Positions 1 to 6,735 of a stretch of DNA of 8,556 bases are shown piece after piece; within the stretch, counting starts at the first letter, position 1; each line of letters begins with the position of its first letter. A model generated the notes under the pieces. The model saw only the letters and a program-made list of their open reading frames with translations. It did not search any database and was not told where the DNA came from. The position numbers were made by a program, and so were the translations under genes. The stretch is taken from contig JBHIFB010000135.1 in NCBI GenBank assembly GCA_046760905.1, positions 1 through 8,556 of the forward strand. The letters run 5' to 3'. This DNA comes from JBHIFB01 sp046760905. GTDB lineage: Bacteria; Gemmatimonadota; CAZMKB01.

Positions 1-20
1 GTATGTTAGAGAGATTGGTC

Positions 21-791
21 TTAGAAACTGCTGTGAATCGAAATTCCCCGAGAGTTAATAGAGAGATGATCAGATAGGCTAACCAGCCTTTCCCGGTTGA
101 CAACCGCATCTGCCACCGCGAGTCCAACGGCTGCTCCAAAAAGTACATCTGAGAGATAATGTCTACGATCTTCCATTCGCCCTAAACCGGCGAAGGCAGC
201 GATAGAATAAGCTCCGATCCCAACCTTCCAGCCAAAATGATGATGGAGAACAGGAGCAACGCTGAATGCAGCAGCGGTATGACCGGACGGGAAAGAGTAT
301 CTGCCTCCGCTCGGGCGCTGACGGTTTATTCCCAATTTGAGGCTCCACACAATGGCTCCGCTGAGCAGAAGAGAGCGTGCGAGATCGCCCCCGGCCTGAG
401 TGAGTCCAGGACATTCTTCAAAGTGTCCGGCCAGGAAAAGCCCCAGGGTACCGATGGCGAGGGTTGCCCCGTTTCCATAGACATCTCCCAGATCACCCCA
501 ACTTTCAATGTACAGATTGTCACCGTCAAGCATGCGAGCCATCTTCTCATCATCGTCGACCTGTGAGCAGAACCATGCAGCGACACCACCTATTAGTACA
601 ATGGTTAGGGGCCTCCTCGATAAGAAGTTACAAATGGGAGAAGACGAGAATGGTGATACAGACATCAGTGCAATATTAGAATCTGATTTTCCAATTTTAT
701 CACGAATTCCAGTTATTCCCGGCGAAGGCTTAAATAAACACAAGAGTAGAGATATCGATATAAGAGGGTATATGAAAACATTCATCCGCAT
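21..791 (-). CDS. PAP2-family membrane phosphatase
   Basis: The 256-residue product carries the three-part catalytic signature of type-2 phosphatidic acid phosphatases. Motif 1 is K152-x6-R159-P160, motif 2 is PSGH at 168-171, and motif 3 is R205-x5-H211-x3-D215. The usual serine before the motif 3 arginine is glycine here (GR instead of SR). A hydrophobic segment near 7-20 can serve as a signal anchor, and further hydrophobic stretches at about 62-75, 109-121, 140-151, 175-183, 188-203 and 216-230 fit an integral membrane protein. Family members remove phosphate from lipid phosphates such as phosphatidic acid or undecaprenyl pyrophosphate, usually at the outer face of the inner membrane; the substrate cannot be read from this sequence. 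The start is uncertain: neither Met1 nor Met3 has a clear Shine-Dalgarno. The gene diverges from a decayed paralogue at 974-1557. All catalytic residues are present, so it is probably functional. Confidence 0.88.
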   Translation of the reverse strand: MRMNVFIYPLISISLLLCLFKPSPGITGIRDKIGKSDSNIALMSVSPFSSSPICNFLSRRPLTIVLIGGVAAWFCSQVDDDEKMARMLDGDNLYIESWGDLGDVYGNGATLAIGTLGLFLAGHFEECPGLTQAGGDLARSLLLSGAIVWSLKLGINRQRPSGGRYSFPSGHTAAAFSVAPVLHHHFGWKVGIGAYSIAAFAGLGRMEDRRHYLSDVLFGAAVGLAVADAVVNRERLVSLSDHLSINSRGISIHSSF

Positions 792-973
792 GATAATATA
801 AGATTAAGAAAAAAGGGATTCTAATACAAAAGAAATTTCAAAAGAACCCATTTTGGAAACATTACCTGCTCTTCGCATGTATAATCATGGCAAGTGAGTT
901 CGAATCACCTGTCAAGCTATGGATGCATCAACGCATAACACTATGAGCCTCTTTTATCAGGAGGATTTGTTCT
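792..973. other. Divergent intergenic region between the two PAP2 genes
   Basis: This AT-rich gap separates two head-to-head PAP2 genes and must hold or have held promoters in both directions. On the plus strand a perfect TATAAT lies at 880-885, but no good -35 sits 16-18 bases upstream, so it is only a weak candidate promoter for the decayed gene. On the minus strand a TTGACA (rc of 911-916) has no -10 box at the right distance. GTGA/TCAC arms around a 7-base loop (about 894-908) resemble a tRNA T-arm, but no tRNA is present. Confidence 0.35.
959..964 (+). promoter_or_regulatory. Shine-Dalgarno AGGAGG for the GTG start at 974
   Basis: AGGAGG ends 9 bases before GTG 974. This strong site supports GTG 974 as the original start of the decayed PAP2 gene and shows that its translation signal survives although the coding region is broken. 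Confidence 0.7.
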
Positions 974-1557
974 GTGCGTTCGAACTATCTTATGATACCT
1001 TTTATCTTCTTTATTGTTTCCTTGCTTTTGTTAAATCCGTTGAGAGCCCAGGACAAGCATGATATCAATCCCCTTGGGAGAAGCCCAACTACAGGGGAAA
1101 TAATGGACATGCCAAGGGAAGATGCAGCCTCATTCAAAAACTTACCAGAAGATATCGGCCGTAACTTCCAATCCCTATTATCGAGAGATAACCTTGAAAT
1201 CTTTCCTTATAGGGGCAGGTAGTACTGGGCTGACCGCCTTCTTCGACGAGAACGAGTTAGATGAGGATGTGGATATTTTCCCCCACGGCCATGAACCTGA
1301 TGAGGAATCCACACCGGGTAGAGTCGGGCAAAAAATGGGAAATCACATCATTCTCCCTCGCCTCTTTCATCGCGTGGTCACGACTCAACATGGACGCTCA
1401 TTATATTAGTGATGTGGCCTTCGGTGCAACAATTGGATATCTAATCGGTAGGACAGTGACTCGCACTCTTGATGAGAGAGTGTCCGAGAGGAATTTCATC
1501 TGGTTTCCTTCTGCATCTCAAGGCCGTTATGGCCTTGTTACCTCGTATGGCTGGTGA
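974..1557 (+). pseudogene. Decayed PAP2-family phosphatase gene (two frame changes, internal deletion)
   Basis: Pieces of one PAP2 protein lie in three reading frames. Frame 1, from GTG 974, gives a signal peptide (hydrophobic core FIFFIVSLLLL, then LRAQ) and runs to a stop at 1220-1222. The homology then continues in a second frame from about 1200 (LIGAGSTGLTAFFDENELDED, then a GRVGQKMGN stretch). This lines up with the IGGVAAWFCSQVDDDE and GDLGDVYGN parts of the intact neighbour at 21-791. The third frame, from about 1321 to 1557, gives FIAWSRLNMDAHYISDVAFG, a canonical SR-x5-H-x3-D motif 3. The K-x6-RP and PSGH motifs are missing. By comparison with the neighbour, roughly 80 codons were lost near 1320-1345. 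Without motifs 1 and 2 it cannot be an active phosphatase. Inside it, AAGGCC/GGCCTT (1520-1536) and the palindrome GGTGAATTCACC (1553-1564, covering the stop) are short inverted repeats of no known role. Confidence 0.85.
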
Positions 1558-1634
1558 ATTCACCGGTTCATCTCAGCTTCGGTATGTTAATTTCAGTTTA
1601 AGCATATGACTATTCCAGTGTCGATGGGGAGCAC

Positions 1635-1666
1635 TTGCTATGTCCATAAAATATCTTTACTATAAT
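1635..1666 (+). promoter_or_regulatory. Candidate promoter of the sensor-trkH operon
   Basis: A perfect -10 hexamer TATAAT lies at 1661-1666. The best upstream match, TTGCTA at 1635-1640, leaves a 20-bp spacer, longer than usual, so the -35 assignment is weak. The position about 50 bases before the chosen start at 1718 is suitable, and no other promoter is evident between the PAP2 pseudogene and this operon. Confidence 0.35.
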
Positions 1667-1717
1667 AACCCATGAATTCTCACGCATGTGGTTGATACCC
1701 TTATCCGGAGACTGGTA

Positions 1718-2482
1718 ATGAGAATACGATTAAAAATCCTGACCGGTTTTCTAATATTGATGATAACTCTAGCCGTTGCAGGAGTGTGGTCAATCCATGA
1801 GTTGAATACCATGGGGACTTCTGTTCAAAGAATCCTGGATGATAACTACACGAGTCTTCATGCAGCAAAGATGATGATAGAAGCTTTGGAAAGACAGAAT
1901 CAAGGGACATTGCTTCTGGTCTCCGGTAACTGGGATGCGGGGAGAGCGATAATGACCTCGGCAGACAGCTTATTCGAGCTGGAGTTTGACATGGCGCAGG
2001 CGAAGGAAGCAAACCGGGAAAAGATACAGAAGCTTGATATGATCAGATCAAGCTATGACTCCTATAAAGAAATATGGGAGAAACCTATAGTAGGTACAAA
2101 GAAGGAGGGGAATCTCGATTGGTATCTCAAAGAGCTCCATGTGGCATTCTTAAATGCAAAATCTTCGGTAAACGGCCTTGTGGAAATGAACGATAAGGTT
2201 ATGTACGACACGGCTACGGATATAAGAAACAGGTCGTATAAGGCGATAATGCCTGGTGTCATTGCTGTAACTGCCGCTTTTGTTTTCTCATTGATATTCA
2301 ATTTTTTCATGAATCATTGTCTGATAGGTCCTCTGGTTAAAATCAGAGATGGCGTAAAAATGTTTGTAGAACGGGAGGTGCCGTTTGATGTTGAAGTAGA
2401 CACAGATGATGAAATCTCGGACCTTGCCTCCATGATCGGAACGTTGTGCATAATGGTTCAAAAATCGGGGCGGGAGGAATGA
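1718..2482 (+). CDS. HAMP-containing membrane sensor without output domain
   Basis: The 254-residue product begins MRIRLKILTGF, with TM1 at about 7-26. An extracytoplasmic, mostly helical region at about 27-177 follows, resembling four-helix-bundle sensor modules of chemoreceptors and histidine kinases (LNTMG, IEALERQ). TM2 is at about 177-198 and a HAMP domain at about 199-252 (conserved Pro in IGPLVKI, then DDEISDLA). The protein ends two residues after the second HAMP helix. No HisKA, HATPase, methyl-accepting, cyclase or GGDEF domain follows in any frame, because the next bases start trkH. ATG 1718 is chosen because GGAG at 1707-1710 is correctly spaced; a GTG at 1688 in the same frame would add 10 residues without a visible ribosome site. 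The stop overlaps the trkH ATG (ATGA), so the two are translationally coupled. It may be a genuine partner of TrkH or a remnant of a kinase that lost its catalytic half. The topology is clear; the function is unknown. Confidence 0.8.
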   Translation: MRIRLKILTGFLILMITLAVAGVWSIHELNTMGTSVQRILDDNYTSLHAAKMMIEALERQNQGTLLLVSGNWDAGRAIMTSADSLFELEFDMAQAKEANREKIQKLDMIRSSYDSYKEIWEKPIVGTKKEGNLDWYLKELHVAFLNAKSSVNGLVEMNDKVMYDTATDIRNRSYKAIMPGVIAVTAAFVFSLIFNFFMNHCLIGPLVKIRDGVKMFVEREVPFDVEVDTDDEISDLASMIGTLCIMVQKSGREE

Positions 2483-3918
2483 GATTTCATATCGTCGTCA
2501 GATATGTCGGATTCGTACTTTTGATAAATGCCTTTTTTCTATTCCTCTCATTTCTTATATCGTTATTCAATTCGGATGATGCTTTCTTCCCTCTTCTTTA
2601 CAGCTTCCTGATAACAGCACTATTCGGGGTCTCCCCCCTAATTTTTGTCTCTCCGGCGAAGCAGATTTCCAACAAAGAAGGCGTGATGATCGTTGTATCA
2701 GGGTGGATCCTGTCCTGTTTCGTCGGTACACTACCATATCTTCTGGAGGGTGGAGAGTTCACACTCTCAAATGCCTGGTTCGAAAGTGTCTCTGGTTATA
2801 CAACCACAGGTTCTTCTATCATTTCAAATGTGGAGGCCTTGCCTTCAGGGCTCCTGTTCTGGCGATCGGCAACTCATTGGATTGGAGGGATGGGAATCAT
2901 CATATTCGTACTTACTTTACTGCCATCGTTGGGAAACGTCGGATTGGTATTGTACAGAAGCGAAATGTCCTCCCTTGCGCAGGAGAACTTTCGTCAAAGA
3001 GCCACGAGAGCGGTTCAGATACTTCTGGCAGTCTATATAAGCCTGACGGTCCTTGAAACAGTTGCGTTGTTGCTGTGCGGGATGAGTTTTTTCGATGCGA
3101 TTACACACTCATTCGCAACCATCGCTACTGGTGGTTTCTCACCGAAGAACGAAAGCATAGCTCATTATCAAAATGTTTCAATTGAAATTGTAGTTATCAT
3201 CTTCATGATCCTTTCGGGTATACACTTCGGTCTTCTGTTTTCCATCATATCCGCCAATGGTCGCAACCTCTGGAAATCCACAGTAGTCAGGTATTATATT
3301 ATTGTCCTCCTGATCGGCGTCATAATATCAACGATTAATATTCATGGAGATCATTTTCGGTCCTGGTTACATTCTCTGCGACTGGCTGCATTTCAGATTG
3401 TTTCTATAGGCACATCGACCGGGTTCGCAACGACTGACACCGCGGTTTTACCATCACTCACACAAATACTTATCATTTTCTTCGCCCTTCAATGCGCATG
3501 CGCCGGTTCTACCTCGGGAGGAATCAAGGTAGATCGTATGATCATCCTTGGAAAAGTATTGAGCAGGAGGATTAAACAACTGCTTCATCCGCACGCAGTC
3601 ATAACTGTCAGGGTCGGTGAGAGGAGCCTGAAGACAGATGTTATAGAGATAAGCGTTTTATTCATTGTGGTCTATTTGGGGATTGTGTTTCTATCGACCC
3701 TATCACTGGTTTCCCTGGGCGTCGATCCTCTCTCAGCCTTTTCCGGTACTGTGGCAACCATGGGAAATGTGGGACCGGGTCTGGGGGCCGTAGGATCAAT
3801 GAGCAATTTCAGCGGCATTCCCGATCCAGGGAAGTGGATATTGACAATAACGATGCTTGCGGGGAGATTGGAAATATTTAGTTTCGTTATCTTTTTTATT
3901 CCCAAGCAATGGAAATAG
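2479..3918 (+). CDS. trkH: TrkH-family potassium uptake transporter
   Basis: The 479-residue, strongly hydrophobic protein has all four pore-loop filters of the TrkH/KtrB superfamily: TTTGSS (108-113), ATGGFS (216-221), STGFAT (313-318) and MGNVGPG (428-434). The conserved GGMGIIIF (136-143) and the GSTSGGIK loop (343-350) are also present. Length and C-terminus (RLEIF...PKQWK) fit a full-length TrkH. The family forms a dimeric inner-membrane K+ channel-like uptake system, usually gated by a cytoplasmic TrkA ring; no TrkA gene is in this window. ATG 2479 is chosen over the in-frame ATG 2446 for three reasons: GGGAGG precedes it directly, it forms an ATGA overlap with the HAMP gene, and the protein then begins with the family's typical hydrophobic helix. 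It ends 3 bases before the stop of the convergent gene at 3922, with no terminator hairpin between them. Confidence 0.94.
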   Translation: MRFHIVVRYVGFVLLINAFFLFLSFLISLFNSDDAFFPLLYSFLITALFGVSPLIFVSPAKQISNKEGVMIVVSGWILSCFVGTLPYLLEGGEFTLSNAWFESVSGYTTTGSSIISNVEALPSGLLFWRSATHWIGGMGIIIFVLTLLPSLGNVGLVLYRSEMSSLAQENFRQRATRAVQILLAVYISLTVLETVALLLCGMSFFDAITHSFATIATGGFSPKNESIAHYQNVSIEIVVIIFMILSGIHFGLLFSIISANGRNLWKSTVVRYYIIVLLIGVIISTINIHGDHFRSWLHSLRLAAFQIVSIGTSTGFATTDTAVLPSLTQILIIFFALQCACAGSTSGGIKVDRMIILGKVLSRRIKQLLHPHAVITVRVGERSLKTDVIEISVLFIVVYLGIVFLSTLSLVSLGVDPLSAFSGTVATMGNVGPGLGAVGSMSNFSGIPDPGKWILTITMLAGRLEIFSFVIFFIPKQWK

Positions 3919-3921
3919 CTG

Positions 3922-4485
3922 CTACTTCTTCTCCAGGCTCTTCTTCAGACTATCAAGTGTGGAATCATCCAGATCGATATCGAGGTTTTCAAGTGTGTTC
4001 AGGTTGATTTCACCAATGACATTTACGAACGCGGCTTCAACTCCCGGTTCGAGAGACATGACGAAAAGGCCAGCCACTTTTTCTTCGTCGAGCTTTATAC
4101 TCACTACCACTCGTTCGTCTTCTCCTTTGACCTGGACGAGTCTCTCCCATCCCTCGCGATTAAGTTTTGCCTCGATCCTGTCCATGATGGGCAGGATTGT
4201 CGTGGCCTCATCTGATGTGATCTCAAACGACTTGACCTGGATCCCGTGGAGACCCGCGAGTACTTCATCGAGATCTTCGTCTTCATTATCGTCAGCCATC
4301 GCTGCAATCTTCAGAAGGGCCGGTCCGAGTGTGACTTCGGTCACTTCGCCTGCCTTCTCGGGGATCTTGATCTCCTCGAGGTTGATATAACCTGGATATT
4401 TCTTGAGGTCTTTTTCCTGGGCCACAGCATTGAAACAAAAAATCATAAACAAAAGCCATGGCAACAGGGATCTACCAGTTCTCAT
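3922..4485 (-). CDS. Exported DUF4252-like protein of an ECF sigma operon
   Basis: The 187-residue product has a Sec signal peptide (core LLPWLLFMIFCF, cleavage probably after AVA at 20-22). The mature part starts KKYPGYINLEEIKIP and continues with VTLGPALLKIAA (52-62), an acidic linker (65-73), VKSFEI (84-89), a helix with IMDRIEAKLNREGWERLVQ (100-118) and FVNVIGEI (153-160). This order resembles DUF4252 proteins, exported proteins of unknown biochemistry often encoded with ECF sigma and anti-sigma genes; the assignment is from memory, not a search. It has no lipobox cysteine. The strong ribosome site AGGAGGTCA (rc of 4490-4498) precedes ATG 4485. Its start overlaps the anti-sigma stop by 4 bases. 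As third gene of the operon it is probably an exported accessory or output of the stress module. Confidence 0.85.
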   Translation of the reverse strand: MRTGRSLLPWLLFMIFCFNAVAQEKDLKKYPGYINLEEIKIPEKAGEVTEVTLGPALLKIAAMADDNEDEDLDEVLAGLHGIQVKSFEITSDEATTILPIMDRIEAKLNREGWERLVQVKGEDERVVVSIKLDEEKVAGLFVMSLEPGVEAAFVNVIGEINLNTLENLDIDLDDSTLDSLKKSLEKK

Positions 4486-5039
4486 CTTTGACCTCCTGGA
4501 AACAGTAGTGTAGTGTTATGAACGCCTTTTTTTACAGTTTTCGGGAAATATTCTAAAAGCACTTCTTCAACCGCATCCTTTTCCGCCCCGCTCATTGTCT
4601 TGGCAGTGAAGGTCAGGCTCCACTTCGCCGCAGTCCTTGCTCTCAGCACTTCTTCCTGCGAGTACTGGGCTATTTTGTGTTCCTTCCGGTCATTGAGAGG
4701 ATGCACGAGGAGCAGGAAGATGATGGTTGCCGCTGCCACACCCGCAGAGACAAGTTGCCAGCGAAATGATTTGAAGCCGAATCCTAATCTCCTGGCTCGT
4801 GAATCGTTTTTCCCGCGATCGAGGGTGGCAGCTTCAATATCTCGAAGAAGGTTCTCGGGGCATTGGAGTTGGGGCAGGAGTTCTAATATCGTTACAATAT
4901 CCAATTCCTTTTGCATTTCAGAGCGACATGCCGAGCACTCTTTCAGGTGCTCTTTCACTCCCAGGGCCTCATTTCTTGGAAGGTCTCCATCTAAGAATAA
5001 GTCGAATAGCGATCTTATTTCTTGACATTTCCCTTTCAT
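4482..5039 (-). CDS. Membrane anti-sigma factor with zinc-binding domain
   Basis: The 185-residue protein has an N-terminal cytoplasmic domain with H31-x3-C35-x2-C38, the signature of zinc-binding anti-sigma (ZAS / putative zinc-finger) domains, plus an upstream Cys5 as a possible further ligand. A single transmembrane helix lies at about 96-113 (QLVSAGVAAATIIFLLLV), followed by a C-terminal part of about 70 residues outside the membrane. Such proteins hold their ECF sigma factor at the membrane until an envelope signal releases it. The gene begins one base after the sigma stop (TGAAATG on the minus strand) and overlaps the next gene by ATGA. Its own Shine-Dalgarno is weak, so translation probably depends on coupling to the sigma gene. 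That would keep the inhibitor in step with sigma. Confidence 0.9.
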   Translation of the reverse strand: MKGKCQEIRSLFDLFLDGDLPRNEALGVKEHLKECSACRSEMQKELDIVTILELLPQLQCPENLLRDIEAATLDRGKNDSRARRLGFGFKSFRWQLVSAGVAAATIIFLLLVHPLNDRKEHKIAQYSQEEVLRARTAAKWSLTFTAKTMSGAEKDAVEEVLLEYFPKTVKKGVHNTTLLFPGGQR

Positions 5040-5040
5040 T

Positions 5041-5580
5041 TCAACGTTTACCCGCCTTTTCAGGGAACTCCCCTGCCAGGATATCCCTCAACTGCTTTCT
5101 TCCCCGATGCACCTGTACTTTGACCGTGTTTACGCTAATATTGAAAATCTCCCCGATCGTTTGATATTTCAATCCGTTGTAATAGTGAAGGATCAGCATG
5201 CTTCTCGTTTTTACAGGAAGCTTTTTCATGGCAAGGAATAGGGACTTCTGTTTTTCGTTCAACTCACAGCTCAACTCGGGATCGAAATTTGTATTCACTT
5301 TCGCCGGCACGTTTTCCATCCCCACCTTATCCAGAACCTCTTCACGGCTGAGTGAGGCCCTGCGTTTTCGAGTCAGGCTTATACATTGATTGTGAGAAAC
5401 TCTCATTATCCATGCTCCACACCGGTTTTTGTCAATCCTATCCAGGTTCTGCCATAACTTTATGAACACCTCTTGAGTGACATCCTCTGCATCCTCGCGA
5501 TTTCGAAGCACATAAAACGCGTAGCTGAAAACACGGTCCTTGTGCTTTCCAAGGAGTTTTTGAAAGAAGCTCTTCTTCAT
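5041..5580 (-). CDS. ECF (group IV) sigma-70 factor
   Basis: At 179 residues it has the length and two-domain layout of an ECF sigma factor. Region 2 is at about 12-75 (RVFSYAFYVLRNREDAEDVTQ, EVFIKLWQNL, then AWIMRVSHNQCISLTRKRR), contacting the -10 element and core polymerase. Region 4 is at about 113-168 (LPVKTRSMLILHYYNG, then the helix-turn-helix TIGEIFNISVNTVKVQVHRG), which reads the -35. The linker (about 76-112) is short and no C-terminal extension is present. It is the first gene of a three-gene operon with a zinc anti-sigma and a DUF4252-like protein. The nearest upstream promoter looks like a housekeeping type, not an obvious autoregulated ECF type. The ATG at 5580 has only a weak ribosome site. 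Confidence 0.95.
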   Translation of the reverse strand: MKKSFFQKLLGKHKDRVFSYAFYVLRNREDAEDVTQEVFIKLWQNLDRIDKNRCGAWIMRVSHNQCISLTRKRRASLSREEVLDKVGMENVPAKVNTNFDPELSCELNEKQKSLFLAMKKLPVKTRSMLILHYYNGLKYQTIGEIFNISVNTVKVQVHRGRKQLRDILAGEFPEKAGKR

Positions 5581-5662
5581 ATTCTACTGAAAAGACGCTG
5601 TTTTGGGCAAAAAGGTTGCAATCAGCTAATCGCTATTACACATCAATGGATCGATCAAGCAG

Positions 5663-5691
5663 ATATTACAGGAATACGGTAAGGGTGTCAA
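5663..5691 (-). promoter_or_regulatory. Sigma-70 type promoter of the ECF sigma operon
   Basis: On the minus strand a perfect -35 TTGACA (rc of 5686-5691) and a -10 TAATAT (rc of 5663-5668) are separated by exactly 17 bp. The start of transcription would fall near 5656, giving a leader of about 75 nt before ATG 5580. This is a housekeeping-type promoter, so basal expression of the sigma factor need not depend on the sigma factor itself. Confidence 0.65.
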
Positions 5692-5875
5692 TCAAAAACA
5701 GCTTTTAATTCACGAGAGAGGACACAGTCGGGGAAGCTGAATCGCCCGTGCCCATGGTACAGTCGATGTCTCACAAGGCCATCCCTGCGTTATTCTGGCG
5801 ATGTCAGGCTCTTTGAGCAATGCAACTGAAAAGGTGATTCCTAATTATGTCGTTTTAATTCGCGGTCATCCTGGT
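5692..5875. other. Intergenic region, no gene seen
   Basis: Between the ECF operon promoter and the end of the exported-protein gene, no open frame looks like protein on either strand, and I see no clear terminator hairpin with a T run. It may simply hold upstream promoter sequence. Confidence 0.5.
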
Positions 5876-6622
5876 TTAAAATTGAACAGCCTCTCGGTGA
5901 ATGTATGGTGGGCCTACACGCCTCACTATGATGTCATCAACGAGTGTAGTTGAAGATTCAAATGGATCGAATACATAGACTCCGAATGCTCCTGCATCGA
6001 TCTCTGAATCGTATATCGGTGACCCGGAAAGCTCTTGATCATCCCAGTAAGCCCTGAACGCTGTGTCTTCTGCTATTATCTTCATCCTGTGCCAGCCATC
6101 CTCAGTCGGAGGACCACCAGGTATTTCCGAACCCGTCCATTCAGCCAGGGTCTCGATGTTGTCCGGAAAGCTTGACCAGCGCCGGAACCTTATCCTTTCA
6201 ATTCCCATCGGTGAATAGAAATTCGCTACAAGTTGGTATCCCCTGATTTCTGTGTCCGTAGTATCAATTCTGACTACGATAGCATTGTAGTACCCGCTGT
6301 CGATTGTGATGTAGACCTCCGCCTCCATGGAATAATCGGTCATCGAGAAATTCCCAGCCCAGGCCAGTCCAAGTCCTCCCAGATTATCATAGTCACCCTG
6401 CACATAGCCGATCCAGCCATCACCACTTGGATTGCCCGATACGCTGTCCACTTCCATCGGCGTAAGAGGATCTCCAAACTCATCGTACCATGCTGAGTGC
6501 CATTCGAGGTCCGTTGAACCACCGGTGAAATACTCCTGGTAGAGTATCTGTTGCGTATGTAAGTTTGTCACATAGATAGAAGAAATACCAACGAGAAAAA
6601 CGAAGCCTGCTATTTGCTTCAT
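5876..6622 (-). CDS. Exported protein, probable concanavalin-like beta-sandwich
   Basis: The 248-residue product starts with a Sec signal peptide (core IAGFVFLVGISSIYV, ending near LHTQQ at 21-25). The mature part is rich in aromatic and acidic residues in alternating beta-strand patterns: YSMEAEVYI (97-105), YNAIVVRID (112-120), GYQLVANF (128-135), WHRMKIIAEDTAFRAYWDD (177-195), GAFGVYVFD (211-219) and STTLVDDIIV (224-233). This order is typical of LamG / DUF1080-like jelly rolls that bind or cleave carbohydrate, but catalytic residues cannot be assigned. The start has a very strong ribosome site, AGGAGGAGGT (rc of 6627-6636), and a near-consensus promoter lies upstream. It has no C-terminal sorting domain, although the neighbouring gene had one. 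It appears monocistronic. Confidence 0.82.
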   Translation of the reverse strand: MKQIAGFVFLVGISSIYVTNLHTQQILYQEYFTGGSTDLEWHSAWYDEFGDPLTPMEVDSVSGNPSGDGWIGYVQGDYDNLGGLGLAWAGNFSMTDYSMEAEVYITIDSGYYNAIVVRIDTTDTEIRGYQLVANFYSPMGIERIRFRRWSSFPDNIETLAEWTGSEIPGGPPTEDGWHRMKIIAEDTAFRAYWDDQELSGSPIYDSEIDAGAFGVYVFDPFESSTTLVDDIIVRRVGPPYIHREAVQF

Positions 6623-6706
6623 GATTACCTCCTCCTGGATCGAGGGATTCCAGAGCGAGTATTAGAAAGTAGCTACGGGAGATCTTATATACTATCCACA
6701 ATTTGT

Positions 6707-6735
6707 ATTGTATCACATAAATGATTTCCTGTCAA
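6707..6735 (-). promoter_or_regulatory. Near-consensus sigma-70 promoter of the beta-sandwich protein gene
   Basis: Perfect -35 TTGACA (rc of 6730-6735), a 17-bp spacer and -10 TACAAT (rc of 6707-6712, 5 of 6 consensus bases). Transcription would begin near 6700, leaving a leader of about 78 nt ending in the strong ribosome site of the gene at 6622. Confidence 0.75.

Noticed and set aside
835..925. tRNA-like T-arm (GAGTTCGAATCACC) on the plus strand
   Set aside because: The T-stem has mismatches, and no acceptor stem, anticodon arm or D-arm is found upstream at the right spacing. It is a chance match around a TTCGAA palindrome.
2446..2478. Upstream in-frame ATG 2446 as the trkH start
   Set aside because: It has no ribosome site, would add 11 polar residues before the first helix and would lengthen the overlap; ATG 2479 has GGGAGG and the ATGA overlap.
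3857..4390. Plus-strand 177-residue frame antisense to the DUF4252-like gene
   Set aside because: It is serine- and arginine-rich, has no domain pattern, and is the shadow of a well-supported gene in a coupled operon. The 141-residue plus-strand frame at 4600-5025 was rejected for the same reason.
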